Shown one piece after another: positions 47,313 through 56,116 of a stretch of 64,000 bases of DNA (its first letter is position 1; each line of letters opens with the position of its first letter). Made by a program: the position numbers and the translations under genes. Where the stretch lies: NCBI RefSeq assembly GCF_004000235.1, contig NZ_RCIO01000002.1:192179-256178 (forward strand). The letters are read 5' to 3'. The DNA is from Mesorhizobium sp. Z1-4 (lineage in GTDB: Bacteria; Pseudomonadota; Alphaproteobacteria; Rhizobiales; Rhizobiaceae). The notes beneath the pieces are model-generated. The model saw only the letters and a program-made list of their open reading frames with translations. It did no database searches and was not told the origin of the DNA.

Positions 47313-47693
47313 GTGGTCGTGCTGGACAGCTCGGCTTTGATTGCCTTCTTCAGGGAAGAACCGGGTTCGGACCTGATAGAAAGCCATATCGCGGAGGCTT
47401 CAGTTTCGGCCGTCAACGTTCAGGAAGTGGCCAAGAAGATGATGGATGCTGGCGCTTCGGAAGGCGATATCCGTGCCTCTATCGACAAGCTTCAGCTGAT
47501 GATTTGCCCACATGAAGCCGAGGATGCATTTCTGGCAGCTTCACTTTCGGCTGCCACACGACAACATGGAAGTGGCCTCGGCGATCGGTCATGCATGGCG
47601 CTTGCGATGCGGCTTGGCGTGCCGGCGCTGACGACTGACCGTGCGTGGGCCAAGCTCGATATCAAGGGACTGGAGGTAATTGTGGCCCGGTAA
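47313..47693 (+). CDS. vapC: VapC-family PIN-domain toxin
   Basis: A 126-residue PIN-domain ribonuclease. Acidic metal-binding residues are D5 in VVLDSSALIAFF, E in VNVQEVAKKM (about residue 38), D in SGLGDRSCMALA (about 93) and the terminal Asp in ALTTDRAWAKLD. VapC toxins cleave tRNA or other RNAs when freed from the antitoxin. Starts with GTG at 47313. It is followed 13 bp later by the convergent OmpA-like gene. Residue positions and the family call are clear; the RNA target is unknown. Confidence 0.9.
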   Translation: MVVLDSSALIAFFREEPGSDLIESHIAEASVSAVNVQEVAKKMMDAGASEGDIRASIDKLQLMICPHEAEDAFLAASLSAATRQHGSGLGDRSCMALAMRLGVPALTTDRAWAKLDIKGLEVIVAR

Positions 47694-47705
47694 GCCGGGC
47701 TGCAA

Positions 47706-48737
47706 CTACTTCTCCGTAAGCTTGAGCTCGATGCGGCGGTTCTTGGAACGCGCCTCGGCGGTGTCGGCATTGTCGAGCGGCTGGAACTCGCCGAAGCCGG
47801 CGGCGACAAGCCGCTCGGCCGGAACGCCTTCCTCGATCAGATATTTCACCACGGAAGTGGAACGGGCCGTCGAGAGTTCCCAGTTGTCGCGGTAACGCCC
47901 GGCGCCCGAGAGCGGGATGTTGTCGGTGTGGCCGTCGACGCGCAGCACCCAGTTGATCTCGGGCGGTATCTCGCGCTGGAGTTCGAGGATCGCTCCGGCG
48001 AGCTTGGCCATTTCCTCGCGGCCGGCATCGTTGATGATCTCGGAGCCCGACGGGAACAGCACTTCCGACTGGAAGACAAAACGGTCGCCGACGATGCGGA
48101 TGTTTTCGCGGTCGGACAGGATTTCGCGCAAGCGGCCGAAGAAGTCTGACCGGTAGCGGTTGAGCTCCTGCACACGCTGGGCAAGCGCTACGTTCAACCG
48201 ACGACCGAGGTCGGCAATCTTGGTGTTGGATTCGCGATCGCGCTGTTCCGAAACCTCAAGCGCTGCCTCCAGCGCGCCGATCTGTTTGCGCAGTGCGGCG
48301 ATCTGCTGGTTGAGGAGCTCGACCTGGCTCAGCGCGCGCTGGCTTATCTGCTTTTCATCGTCGAGTTGTTCCGACAGCGCACCGACGCGCGCTTCGGCCT
48401 GCGCGCCGGCACCTGCGCCGGCCGAAAGGAGTTGCTGCAAACGGCTGCGCTCGGCCTCCGCGTCGGAAAGCGAGGCGGAGAGGGCGGCGAGCTGATCTTC
48501 TGCGTCCTGTGTGTTGGAGCGTTCCAGCGCCAGCAGCTGAGTGAGTTCGTTGATTTGCGCATTGAGGCGGGTCAGCACCTCGTCGCGTTCGGTGACCTCC
48601 TGGCTGAGCAGAAACTGCGCCAGCACGAACACCGACAGCAGGAACATGATTGCCAGAAGCAGCGTCGACAGGGCGTCGACGAAACCCGGCCAATAATCGA
48701 CCCCGCGATTGCCGCGCCTTGCCCGCGCGAGCGCCAT
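47706..48737 (-). CDS. MotB/OmpA-like peptidoglycan-binding protein
   Basis: A 343-residue inner-membrane protein: one N-terminal helix (about residues 18-42, VDALSTLLLAIMFLLSVFVLAQF), a long coiled coil (about 45-190), then a C-terminal OmpA domain (about 215-340) with FPSGSEIINDAG, LRVDGHTDNIPLSG and NWELSTARSTSVVKYLIEEGV. It binds peptidoglycan. It follows the MotA/TolQ-like gene by 1 bp; the pair is a common rhizobial chromosomal module, distinct from flagellar motA-motB. Confidence 0.9.
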   Translation of the reverse strand: MALARARRGNRGVDYWPGFVDALSTLLLAIMFLLSVFVLAQFLLSQEVTERDEVLTRLNAQINELTQLLALERSNTQDAEDQLAALSASLSDAEAERSRLQQLLSAGAGAGAQAEARVGALSEQLDDEKQISQRALSQVELLNQQIAALRKQIGALEAALEVSEQRDRESNTKIADLGRRLNVALAQRVQELNRYRSDFFGRLREILSDRENIRIVGDRFVFQSEVLFPSGSEIINDAGREEMAKLAGAILELQREIPPEINWVLRVDGHTDNIPLSGAGRYRDNWELSTARSTSVVKYLIEEGVPAERLVAAGFGEFQPLDNADTAEARSKNRRIELKLTEK

Positions 48738-48738
48738 G

Positions 48739-49764
48739 CTATTTTTTCTCCTGCCGCGCCAGCGCCGCGGCTATCTTGTCGAGCGTCTCGCGCAGCGCGC
48801 GCTGATCTTTCGACTGCGCCTCCACCCAGTCACGCATCATCTGCTGCTCGGTGCGCATGTTTTTCACCAGCCCGGAAATGCCGTCGGCAAGGCTCGCCAT
48901 CGAGGCGGCAATGCGCGGATTGGAGGCGCCGCCTTCCTGCATTGAGCGCAGCCGTTCGGCCAAGGCCTTCATCTCCTCGGAGGTTTCGGCCTTGGAGGAA
49001 TCGATCACCGGAATGTCGGAATTGAGGTCGGTGACGCTGGAGAGCCAGTTTTCGAGCTCGGTGTAGAAGCGGTTCTGCGCGCGCCCGGCCTGCAGGTCGA
49101 GAAAGCCCAACACAAGCGAACCGGACAGGCCGAACAGTGACGACGAAAACGCCGTACCCATGCCGGCAAGCGGCGCGCTGAGGCCGGATTTCAGCGCCGC
49201 AAGCACGTCATTCGTGCTTCCGGAACCGGGATCGAGCGTGGCGATCGTGTCGCCGATCGACCCGATCGTCTGCAGCAAACCCCAGAACGTGCCCAGCAGC
49301 CCGAGGAAAACGAGAAGGCCGATGAGATAGCGCGAGATGTCGCGGCTTTCGTCGAGGCGGGTGGCGATGGAATCCAGTATCGAGCGCATGGAACTCGTCG
49401 ACAGCGCCATTTTCGATGAGCGGCTGAGCAGCGCACGCATCGGTGCGAGGAGCACCGGGTCGCGGCCTTCGGAGCCGGCGCGAAACGAATTCACCCAGCG
49501 CACTTCGCGGAACAGTCGGCCGACCTGCAGGAACGCAAGCAGCACGCCAACGCCGAGAACGCCGAGGATGAGGCCGTTGAGGCCGGGATTGGTGTAGAAG
49601 GCGGAAGCGATCTGCCGGTAAAGAATGGCGGCGACAAAACCCGATATCGCCAGAAATATCAGCATGGAAAGCAGGAAGACCTGCGGGCTGGACAGATTGC
49701 GCGGATCGTAATCCGCATCCTCGGCGCCAACGGCGTCCATTCCCAGCGATCTAAACAATGCCAT
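48739..49764 (-). CDS. MotA/TolQ/ExbB-like proton-channel protein
   Basis: A 341-residue membrane protein with three hydrophobic segments (about 30-52, 62-82 and, in the conserved core, 150-175 and 195-225). The MotA/ExbB core is SRYLIGLLVFLGLLGTFWGLLQTIGSIGDTI and LSAPLAGMGTAFSSSLFGLSGSLVLGFLDLQAGRAQNRFYTELENWLSS. The C-terminal third is helical and probably cytoplasmic. With the OmpA-like partner it should form a peptidoglycan-anchored proton-driven motor or channel. The partner stops 1 bp from its start, and no helicase or nuclease genes accompany the pair. Confidence 0.9.
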   Translation of the reverse strand: MALFRSLGMDAVGAEDADYDPRNLSSPQVFLLSMLIFLAISGFVAAILYRQIASAFYTNPGLNGLILGVLGVGVLLAFLQVGRLFREVRWVNSFRAGSEGRDPVLLAPMRALLSRSSKMALSTSSMRSILDSIATRLDESRDISRYLIGLLVFLGLLGTFWGLLQTIGSIGDTIATLDPGSGSTNDVLAALKSGLSAPLAGMGTAFSSSLFGLSGSLVLGFLDLQAGRAQNRFYTELENWLSSVTDLNSDIPVIDSSKAETSEEMKALAERLRSMQEGGASNPRIAASMASLADGISGLVKNMRTEQQMMRDWVEAQSKDQRALRETLDKIAAALARQEKK

Positions 49765-49851
49765 AGGCCAGCCCCGGTTGATTCCGCCACGGAAGATGGG
49801 GAGGACTCTAAACGGAATTGTGACGAAATTGAAAGAAGCGCTGCGATAGCC

Positions 49852-49883
49852 GTATCGCGCGCTGAAGCGCGCGCGATACTTTT
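49852..49883. terminator. GC-rich hairpin downstream of the inositol monophosphatase gene
   Basis: An 11-bp stem (GTATCGCGCGC with GCGCGCGATAC) around a 6-nt loop, five bases from the end of the monophosphatase gene. A TTTT tract follows on the plus strand only, so on the gene's own (minus) strand it is a hairpin without a U-tract. It probably ends or protects that transcript. Confidence 0.5.
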
Positions 49884-49887
49884 GCGG

Positions 49888-50688
49888 TCACGCGGTGTTT
49901 GCAGGCTTCTTCAGCGCTTCGATCATGGCGCGGTGGATCGCTTCGTTGCCGGCGACGATCGAACCGTTGTCGAACATGTCCCGGCCACCCTCGCGGTCGG
50001 TCGCGAAGCCGCCCGACTCGCGCACCATAAGGATGCCGGCGGCAAGGTCCCATGGCGCCAATGCGTCTTCCCAGAAGCCGTCCATGCGGCCCGCCGCGAC
50101 ATAGGCGAGGTCGAGTGCCGCCGAGCCAAGGCGGCGAATGCCGGCGGTCTCGGTCATCATAGTGCGCAGGTCGAGAAGCGCGCGGCCGTGGTTGCCGCGG
50201 CCGAGATGCGGGATACCGGTACCAACGACGCTGTCGACCAGCTTGGTGCGTGCTGCGACCCGCATGCGGCGATCGTTCAGGAAGGCGCCATTGCCGCGCT
50301 CGGCGGTGTAAAGCTCGTCCATTACCGGGTTGAAGATGACACCGGCGACGAGCTCGCCCTGACGCTCAAGTGCGATCGAGATCGAAAAGACCGGAATGCC
50401 GTGCAGGAAATTCGTCGTGCCGTCGAGCGGGTCGACGATCCAGCGATGCTGATCGTCGTCGCCTTCAACCGCGCCGCGTTCTTCCATCAGGAAGGAGTAG
50501 CCAGGGCGGGCGCGAGACAGCTCGTTGTAGATGATATCCTCGGCCTTGCGGTCGGCCTGGCTAACATAGTCGCCAGGGCCTTTGAGCGAGACCTGCAGGT
50601 TCTGAACTTCGCCGAAATCGCGCGCCAGCGACCGACCCGCCTTGAGGGCGGCCTGCGTCATTACATTAAGGAGCGCGGAACGGGCCAT
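49888..50688 (-). CDS. suhB: inositol monophosphatase family protein
   Basis: A 266-residue Mg-dependent phosphatase. Metal-site motifs FLMEERGAVEGDDDQHRWIVDPLDGTTNFLHGIP and DGFWEDALAPWDLAAGILMVRESGG are both intact. In bacteria these proteins hydrolyse inositol-1-phosphate and related substrates and may assist rRNA processing (SuhB). Start MARSALLNVM at 50688; upstream in-frame codons are not conserved. efp lies 75 bp upstream on the same strand. Confidence 0.94.
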   Translation of the reverse strand: MARSALLNVMTQAALKAGRSLARDFGEVQNLQVSLKGPGDYVSQADRKAEDIIYNELSRARPGYSFLMEERGAVEGDDDQHRWIVDPLDGTTNFLHGIPVFSISIALERQGELVAGVIFNPVMDELYTAERGNGAFLNDRRMRVAARTKLVDSVVGTGIPHLGRGNHGRALLDLRTMMTETAGIRRLGSAALDLAYVAAGRMDGFWEDALAPWDLAAGILMVRESGGFATDREGGRDMFDNGSIVAGNEAIHRAMIEALKKPANTA

Positions 50689-50763
50689 GTTGGTTTCCTG
50701 GGCATTAGGCAATGGGCGCCGGGCAGCCGGAACCGACTGCCAAGTGCCGTGATCCGCCTGCAG

Positions 50764-51330
50764 TTAGTCGGCGCGGCGGATATAGGTAAGTTCGTTCGTA
50801 TCGACGATGATGCGCTCGCCTGTGGAGATGAATGGCGGCACCATAACCCGCACGCCGTTTTCAAGCACTGCGGGCTTGTAGGAGGAGGCGGCCGTCTGGC
50901 CCTTCACCACCGGGTCAGCCTCGCTGACTTCCAGCGTTACCTGATCGGGCAGAGAAATGCCGATCGGCTTTTCCTCATAGAGTTCGACCGTGACGGTCAT
51001 GCCGTCCTGCAGAAAGGCTGCGCGGTCACCGACGAAATCCTTCTGCAGCTCAAGCTGCTCGTAGGACTCGGTGTCCATGAAGATGAGCATCTCGCCCTGT
51101 TCGTAGAGGAAGGAGAAGTCCTTCTGTTCGAGACGGACGCGCTCCACCGTTTCGGAGGCGCGGAAGCGCTCGTTGAGCTTGGTGCCGTCGATGAGGTTCT
51201 TCAGTTCGACCTGATTGAAGGCGCCGCCCTTGCCGGGCTTAACCGCGTTGGTCTTCACCGCCGCCCACAGGCCGCCATTGTGCTCGATGACATTGCCGGG
51301 ACGGATTTCGTTGCCGTTGATCTTGGCCAT
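50764..51330 (-). CDS. efp: elongation factor P
   Basis: A 188-residue EF-P, which relieves ribosome stalling at polyproline. The KOW-like domain I carries the modifiable lysine at the tip: K34 in [17 protein letters not shown]. Domains II and III follow, with [22 protein letters not shown] and the C-terminal [27 protein letters not shown]. Start [12 protein letters not shown] at 51330. The lysyl-modification enzyme genes (epmA, epmB) are not in this window. FtsY and other proline-rich proteins encoded here may need EF-P. Confidence 0.96.
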   Translation of the reverse strand: MAKINGNEIRPGNVIEHNGGLWAAVKTNAVKPGKGGAFNQVELKNLIDGTKLNERFRASETVERVRLEQKDFSFLYEQGEMLIFMDTESYEQLELQKDFVGDRAAFLQDGMTVTVELYEEKPIGISLPDQVTLEVSEADPVVKGQTAASSYKPAVLENGVRVMVPPFISTGERIIVDTNELTYIRRAD

Positions 51331-51421
51331 TTGTGATCTCGATGAGGGATTTGCGGCCGATTGGCCAAATTCGGCGCCTCCATGATCACAAATCGCCCTT
51401 TGAAGCAAGGGGAGGCGATTT

Positions 51422-52411
51422 TCAGCGCAGCCGGTTGGCCTGAGCGATGGCGTCGCGCCGCTCCTCGTCAGTGAGGCCTTCGAGGAAGACATCCATCTCG
51501 GGATCCACCAGCCCGGCACGGCGGGCAAGAACATACCAGGCTGCCCCTGCAATGACGTCAGGTTCGGTGCCGATGCCGGCGCGATAGAGTTTGGCAAGGC
51601 GGTTGGCCGCGGCGATGTTGCCGCCTTGCGCCGCACGCTTCAGCCAGCCGAACCCTGCAACGGCATCGGCGTCGCCACCGCGGCCAAGCACCAGCCAGGT
51701 GCCAAGTTCAAGCTGGGCAGTGTCGTAGTTCTGATGCGCGGCCCGCGCCAGCCAGAGGCGTGCCGCTGCATCGTCCTTCTGCCGGCTGCCGGCTCCGTCG
51801 GCATAGACCTGCGCCATTGCATATTGGGCATCGGCTAGGCCGGCCTGCGCGGCTTCCTCGTAAAAGCCGATGGCCCGCTCGAGACCGTCGGCGCCCTGAT
51901 GGCGGTCGAGCAGCATCTGCGCGAAATTGAACTGCGCGAAGGTGTTTCCGGCATTCGCCGCGTCTTCCATCAGCGCATATGCCTGATCCTCGTCCTTCTC
52001 GACATAGGTTCCGTCGATCAAGAGCAGCGCATACTGGAACTGCGCTTCCGGGTTGCCCTGCTCGGCGGCGCGGCGATACCAGTTCGCCGCCTGCTCCGGA
52101 TCGCGGCGTATGCCCAGACCGCGGGCATAAATCTCCGCAATCAGCGTCTGTGCCGCGTCGTCGCCTTCTTCGGCGCGCGGTTTGGCAAGGTTGAAGGCGG
52201 TGACGTAAAGCCCGCGCTGATAGGCGCCGAAAGCGGCATCCGGTGCGTTGCCGAAGCGCTGCGGGTCAATGCGCGCCGACGGCGTTATCTGGGTGGGCGC
52301 CGGCAGCAGACGCTGCCCGTCGTCCTCAGCCTTGTCCGTCTGCGCCCATGCCCAGCCGGTGGAAGCGGCGAGAAGCATGATCGTCAAGGCGGAACGACAC
52401 GATCGCTGCAT
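51422..52411 (-). CDS. Sel1-repeat (TPR-like) exported protein
   Basis: A 329-residue protein with a signal peptide ([24 protein letters not shown], cleavage near 24) followed by about six Sel1 repeats: [49 protein letters not shown] and so on to [13 protein letters not shown]. Sel1 repeats make alpha-helical scaffolds for protein contacts, often in envelope biogenesis or signalling. The start overlaps the ThiE-like stop by one base (TGATG), so it is translationally coupled to that gene; the functional link is unknown. Confidence 0.9.
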   Translation of the reverse strand: MQRSCRSALTIMLLAASTGWAWAQTDKAEDDGQRLLPAPTQITPSARIDPQRFGNAPDAAFGAYQRGLYVTAFNLAKPRAEEGDDAAQTLIAEIYARGLGIRRDPEQAANWYRRAAEQGNPEAQFQYALLLIDGTYVEKDEDQAYALMEDAANAGNTFAQFNFAQMLLDRHQGADGLERAIGFYEEAAQAGLADAQYAMAQVYADGAGSRQKDDAAARLWLARAAHQNYDTAQLELGTWLVLGRGGDADAVAGFGWLKRAAQGGNIAAANRLAKLYRAGIGTEPDVIAGAAWYVLARRAGLVDPEMDVFLEGLTDEERRDAIAQANRLR

Positions 52412-53073
52412 CAGGCAGCCTCGAAGCGCGGTGCGGATGTGTCGAGAAGCGCGTTGGCGCGCGCCACCTCGGTGCAGGGGTCGCGGCCTTCGCCGAAGAC
52501 GGCTTCACCCAGAGCGGCGAATTCGACACCGGTCGCCGCGACGGCCTCAATCGAGGAGACGTCGTTGCCGCCAAGCACGATGCAGGGGATCGAGACCATT
52601 TCGGCCCACCATGCGCCGAGCTGAAGATTGCGCGGATGAGGCTCGGATTTGTTGTCGTAGCCGAAGCGGCCGAAAAAGATGTAGTCCGGCTGGCATTCGC
52701 CGAGACCGAGCGCGTCGTCGCGCGATTTCGCACCACCGGCGCCAATCGCCATCTTGGAGCCGAAGCGCTCGATGATGTCGGAAAGATCGGCCGCTTTGCC
52801 CTCGAAGTGAATGCCATCGGCTTTCACCCGGCCTGCGACGCGCGTGTCGCCTGCGATTATCACCGCGGCGCCAGCCTGTTGCGCGACAGGTACCAACGCT
52901 TCGCACAGCTCCTGAAACTCGTCGTCTGAGCGATCATGCTGCGGAATGATCAGCGATGCGACGTCGCCACCCGCGCAAGCGGCCTGCAGCCGGCTCGCGG
53001 CATCGGCGCGCTTTTCTTCCTGCGGCCAGATCAGCACCAGTCTGCAGCGATTGAGTTCGGCTTTGCCCGTCAT
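52411..53073 (-). CDS. thiamine phosphate synthase-like TIM-barrel protein
   Basis: A 220-residue protein of the ThiE/TenI-type barrel: RCRLVLIWPQEE, VAQQAGAAVIIAGDTRVAGRVKADGIHFEG, FGSKMAIGAGGAKSRDDALGLGECQPDYIFFGRFG and the phosphate-loop-like FAALGEAVFG. It is more diverged than housekeeping ThiE: GADGVHLGQ-type motifs are altered (KADGIHFEG), so it may not make thiamine phosphate. Start MTGKAELNRC at 53073. Upstream is a 174-bp divergent gap with the TauE/SafE gene. Confidence 0.8.
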   Translation of the reverse strand: MTGKAELNRCRLVLIWPQEEKRADAASRLQAACAGGDVASLIIPQHDRSDDEFQELCEALVPVAQQAGAAVIIAGDTRVAGRVKADGIHFEGKAADLSDIIERFGSKMAIGAGGAKSRDDALGLGECQPDYIFFGRFGYDNKSEPHPRNLQLGAWWAEMVSIPCIVLGGNDVSSIEAVAATGVEFAALGEAVFGEGRDPCTEVARANALLDTSAPRFEAA

Positions 53074-53247
53074 CCGTTTCCAGCTCCGCCCGGTTCCTGC
53101 GTGGCGATCATGGTCGGATTTGGGCAATAAACCAGCGGCGGCGGCACGAACAGGGCAAAGGCCGGGTATTTTAGTGCCAGCATATGCTTTGGGCTCGCAA
53201 TTCACCACGGAAGCCGCTAGTCGGTGTGTGCAATCGATTTCGACAGC

Positions 53248-54021
53248 ATGTCTGACCTTCTTTACGATCCCTGGTTCTACGCAGCCTCCATTCCCGCCGT
53301 AATGCTCGTTGGTTTTTCCAAGGGCGGCTTCGGTGGCGCGATGGCGCTGATAGGGGTGCCGCTGATGGCGCTGGTCATGTCGCCGGTGCAGGCCGCGGCG
53401 ATCATGCTGCCAATCCTGCTGGTAATGGACGCAGTGTCGCTGTGGACCTGGCGTGGGACCTACGACCGCAAGATGCTGGGGCTGATGCTCCCTGGCGCGC
53501 TTATCGGTATCGCGATCGGCTGGGCGACCGCGGCTTTTGTCACCGTCGCCGCGGTGCGGCTGATTATCGGCATTGTCTCACTGACGTTTTTCCTGCGCTG
53601 GCTGGTGCAGTTCCTGCAAAAAGCCGACCAGGTGGCGCGCCCGCACAATGCGGTGCGGGCGTCGTTCTGGGCGACCATTTCGGGGTTCACGAGTTTCGTC
53701 GGCCATGCGGGCGGACCGCCCTATCAGATTTATGCGCTGCAGCTGGGTCACTCGCCGGCGCTTTATGCCGGTACGTCGGTGATCTTCTTTGCCATCGTCA
53801 ACGCGGTGAAGGTGGTGCCCTATTTCGCGCTGGGCCAGTTCGATACGACCAACCTGTCCGCCTCGGCGATCCTGATGCCGGTGGCGCCGATCGCCACCCT
53901 TGCCGGCGCCTGGCTGGTGCGGCGCCTGCGAGCGAGCATTTTCTACGGCTTCACCTATTCGATGATGTTCCTCGTCGCGATCAAGCTGATCTATGATGGC
54001 CTGATCGACATTTTCGGCTAG
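53248..54021 (+). CDS. TauE/SafE family sulfite/anion exporter
   Basis: A 257-residue membrane protein with seven to eight helices of the TauE/SafE family: MLVGFSKGGFGGAMALIGVPLMALVMSPVQAAAIMLPILLVMDAVSLWTWRGTYDRKML and SFWATISGFTSFVGHAGGPPYQIYALQLGHSPALYAGTSVIFFAIVNAVKVVPYF. Family members move sulfite, sulfoacetate or other organic anions. The ATG at 53248 is preferred; a GTG at 53224 is the alternative. A second, unrelated-sequence family member is at 56672. Confidence 0.92.
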   Translation: MSDLLYDPWFYAASIPAVMLVGFSKGGFGGAMALIGVPLMALVMSPVQAAAIMLPILLVMDAVSLWTWRGTYDRKMLGLMLPGALIGIAIGWATAAFVTVAAVRLIIGIVSLTFFLRWLVQFLQKADQVARPHNAVRASFWATISGFTSFVGHAGGPPYQIYALQLGHSPALYAGTSVIFFAIVNAVKVVPYFALGQFDTTNLSASAILMPVAPIATLAGAWLVRRLRASIFYGFTYSMMFLVAIKLIYDGLIDIFG

Positions 54022-54098
54022 CGGCCAGACGAAATCTCGTCATCATGGGCGCAAGGCCCAAAGACGCCGCAAGAGCGTCGGCAATGATGGGAGGGATA

Positions 54099-55760
54099 AT
54101 GGCCAACGCATATGAGCGGGACCTCGACCGCCGCGAAGCAAACCACCAGCCGCTGACGCCGCTGACCTATCTGGAGCGGGCGGCAAGGACCTTTCCCAAG
54201 CAAACCGCGATCGTCCATGGCACGATGCGGATGAACTATCGCGACTTCTGGGCCCGCTCGCTGAAGCTTGGCTCGGCGCTCGCCAAGCGCGGTATCGGCA
54301 AAGGCGACACCGTGTCGGTCATGCTGTCGAATACGCCGGCGATGCTCGAAGCGCATTTCGGCGTGCCGATGGTGAAAGCGGTGCTGCATTCGATGAATAC
54401 GCGGCTCGACGCCGCGATCATCGCCTTCCAGCTCGACCACGCCGAAGCGAAGCTCCTGATCGTCGATCGCGAGTTTTCCGGCATCGTGGCCGAGGCGCTT
54501 GAGATAGCCAAGGTGAAGCCGCTGGTGGTGGACTATGACGATCCGGAGTTTCCCGACGACGCGCCTTACGCCAAGGGCGAGTGCATCGGCAGTCTCGACT
54601 ATGAGGCCCTCGTGGCGGAAGGCGACGAGAGCTTCGACTGGTCGATGCCTGATGACGAATGGGATGCGATCTCGCTCAACTACACCTCTGGCACGACGGG
54701 CAATCCGAAAGGCGTGGTCTATCACCATCGCGGCGCGGCGCTGATGGCCTACACCAACACCATCCATGCCGGCATGGGCCGGCACCCGGTCTATCTCTGG
54801 ACTTTGCCGATGTTCCACTGCAACGGCTGGTGTTTTCCGTGGACGCTCTCCGTGCAGGCCGGCACACATGTGTGCCTGCGCTGGGTGAGGGCCAAGGCAA
54901 TGTATGACGCGATCGCCGACCATGGTGTGACGCATCTTTGCGGCGCGCCGATCGTGATGTCGACGCTGCTCAACGCGCCCGACGACGAGAAGCGGGCGTT
55001 TGGGCAAACGGTGACATTCAATACCGCCGCTGCGCCGCCGCCCGAAGCGGTGCTCGCCGGCATGGCCGATGCAGGCTTCGCCGTCACCCATCTCTACGGG
55101 CTCACCGAGACTTATGGTCCGGCGGTGGTGAATGAGTGGCACGCGGAGTGGGACGAGCTCGAGCCTGGCCCGCGCACGGCCAAGAAAGCGCGGCAGGGCG
55201 TGCGCTACGCGGCGCTCGAAGGGCTTTCGGTAATCGACCCCGAGACGATGCAACCGACGCCGGCCGATGGCGAGACCATCGGCGAGGTGATGTTCCGCGG
55301 CAATATCGTGATGAAAGGCTATTTGAAGAACCGGGACGCCACCGAGGAAGCCTTTGCCGGCGGCTGGTTCCATTCGGGCGATCTGGGCGTCATGCACCCC
55401 GACGGCTACATCCAGCTCAAGGACCGCTCAAAGGACATCATCATCTCGGGCGGCGAGAACATCTCTTCGATCGAGGTGGAGGACGCGCTTTACAAACACG
55501 CCGCTGTCGCCGCCTGCGGGGTGGTGGCGCGGCAGGACGACAAGTGGGGCGAGGTGCCGGTCGCCTATGTGGAGCTGAAACCCGGCAGGTCGGCGAGCGA
55601 GGCGGAGATCATCGAACACTGCCGTTCGCTGCTTGCGCGCTTCAAATGCCCGAAGGCGGTGATCTTTGCCGAGATACCGAAAACCAGCACCGGCAAGATC
55701 CAGAAGTTCAGGCTGAGGGATATGGCGCGGGGCCAAGACGGGCAGATTGCGCCATCATGA
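54099..55760 (+). CDS. acyl-CoA synthetase (AMP-forming)
   Basis: A 553-residue adenylate-forming ligase. The P-loop motif is LNYTSGTTGNPKGVVYHHRGA, followed by the HCNGWCFPW, HLYGLTETYGP and FHSGDLGVMHPDGYIQLKDRSKDIIISGGENISSIEVEDAL motifs, with the catalytic Lys in PKTSTGKIQKFRLR near the C-terminus. It activates a fatty or short/medium-chain acid to acyl-CoA; the chain length is not certain, though the closest group is the short/medium-chain (FadD3/DmdB-like) one. GGGAGGG lies 7 nt before the ATG at 54099; upstream in-frame codons to 54045 are rejected. Confidence 0.93.
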   Translation: MANAYERDLDRREANHQPLTPLTYLERAARTFPKQTAIVHGTMRMNYRDFWARSLKLGSALAKRGIGKGDTVSVMLSNTPAMLEAHFGVPMVKAVLHSMNTRLDAAIIAFQLDHAEAKLLIVDREFSGIVAEALEIAKVKPLVVDYDDPEFPDDAPYAKGECIGSLDYEALVAEGDESFDWSMPDDEWDAISLNYTSGTTGNPKGVVYHHRGAALMAYTNTIHAGMGRHPVYLWTLPMFHCNGWCFPWTLSVQAGTHVCLRWVRAKAMYDAIADHGVTHLCGAPIVMSTLLNAPDDEKRAFGQTVTFNTAAAPPPEAVLAGMADAGFAVTHLYGLTETYGPAVVNEWHAEWDELEPGPRTAKKARQGVRYAALEGLSVIDPETMQPTPADGETIGEVMFRGNIVMKGYLKNRDATEEAFAGGWFHSGDLGVMHPDGYIQLKDRSKDIIISGGENISSIEVEDALYKHAAVAACGVVARQDDKWGEVPVAYVELKPGRSASEAEIIEHCRSLLARFKCPKAVIFAEIPKTSTGKIQKFRLRDMARGQDGQIAPS

Positions 55761-55831
55761 CGGTCGACGCCCCAACGGGTGAAGATGGTCAACGGAATTT
55801 CCGGCATTCGAACCGTATTTTTTCGGACCCG

Positions 55832-55846
55832 TTAACCCAGCGTTAA
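55832..55846. promoter_or_regulatory. CtrA-type box TTAA-N7-TTAA
   Basis: TTAA-CCCAGCG-TTAA matches the CtrA recognition spacing exactly. It precedes the probable small RNA at about 55850-55964, suggesting cell-cycle control. A second exact box lies at 55980-55994. Confidence 0.55.
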
Positions 55847-55849
55847 GCT

Positions 55850-55964
55850 TTACGGGCGTTTACTGTGTGCATCCAGTGATCTGGATTCCGACGAAGCGGT
55901 TTCTCCCTTCGTTTGACGCCTCCCTGTTTAACTTCTGAGAGCCGCCTATGCGGCTCTTTTTTTT
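55850..55964 (+). ncRNA. candidate small regulatory RNA with terminator
   Basis: The 356-bp gap 55761-56116 holds no gene I can support. It contains a CtrA-type box, then about 85 nt with C-rich unpaired stretches (TTTCTCCCTTCG, GCCTCCCTG) and a perfect rho-independent terminator (55938-55964). That architecture, anti-Shine-Dalgarno C-rich loops followed by a strong terminator with no open frame, is like the alphaproteobacterial trans-acting sRNA families (for example the suhB/alpha-r type). The 5' end is estimated from the box and is not known. Confidence 0.4.
55938..55964 (+). terminator. rho-independent terminator
   Basis: AGAGCCGC-CTAT-GCGGCTCT followed by eight or so T residues. It is 178 bp after the acyl-CoA synthetase stop, too far to be a simple gene terminator, and more probably ends the small RNA candidate. 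Confidence 0.85.
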
Positions 55965-55979
55965 GACGAACTCGGCGCG

Positions 55980-55994
55980 TTAACCCTCTGTTAA
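55980..55994. promoter_or_regulatory. CtrA-type box upstream of rcdA
   Basis: TTAA-CCCTCTG-TTAA followed by AC is an exact TTAA-N7-TTAA match, 123 bp before the rcdA ATG at 56117. RcdA is a regulator of CtrA degradation, and in Caulobacter its gene is CtrA-dependent, so a box here fits known biology. Confidence 0.6.
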
Positions 55995-56116
55995 ACATGA
56001 CCTTGCGCGCGCGCCCAACTGGCGGCATGTTTTCGTGCGCTCGAGGGGGCGCGGACAGCATTGACGACAAAGCGCGTTTGTTGCGACAAGCGCGGCGCAT
56101 CAAAAACAGGTGGGAC

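Noticed and set aside
47706-49764. MotA/TolQ-like plus OmpA-like pair as a Zorya-type phage defence module
   Set aside because: Zorya needs further genes (helicase or nuclease) beside the pair. None is present; the pair is of the common rhizobial chromosomal type followed by housekeeping genes.
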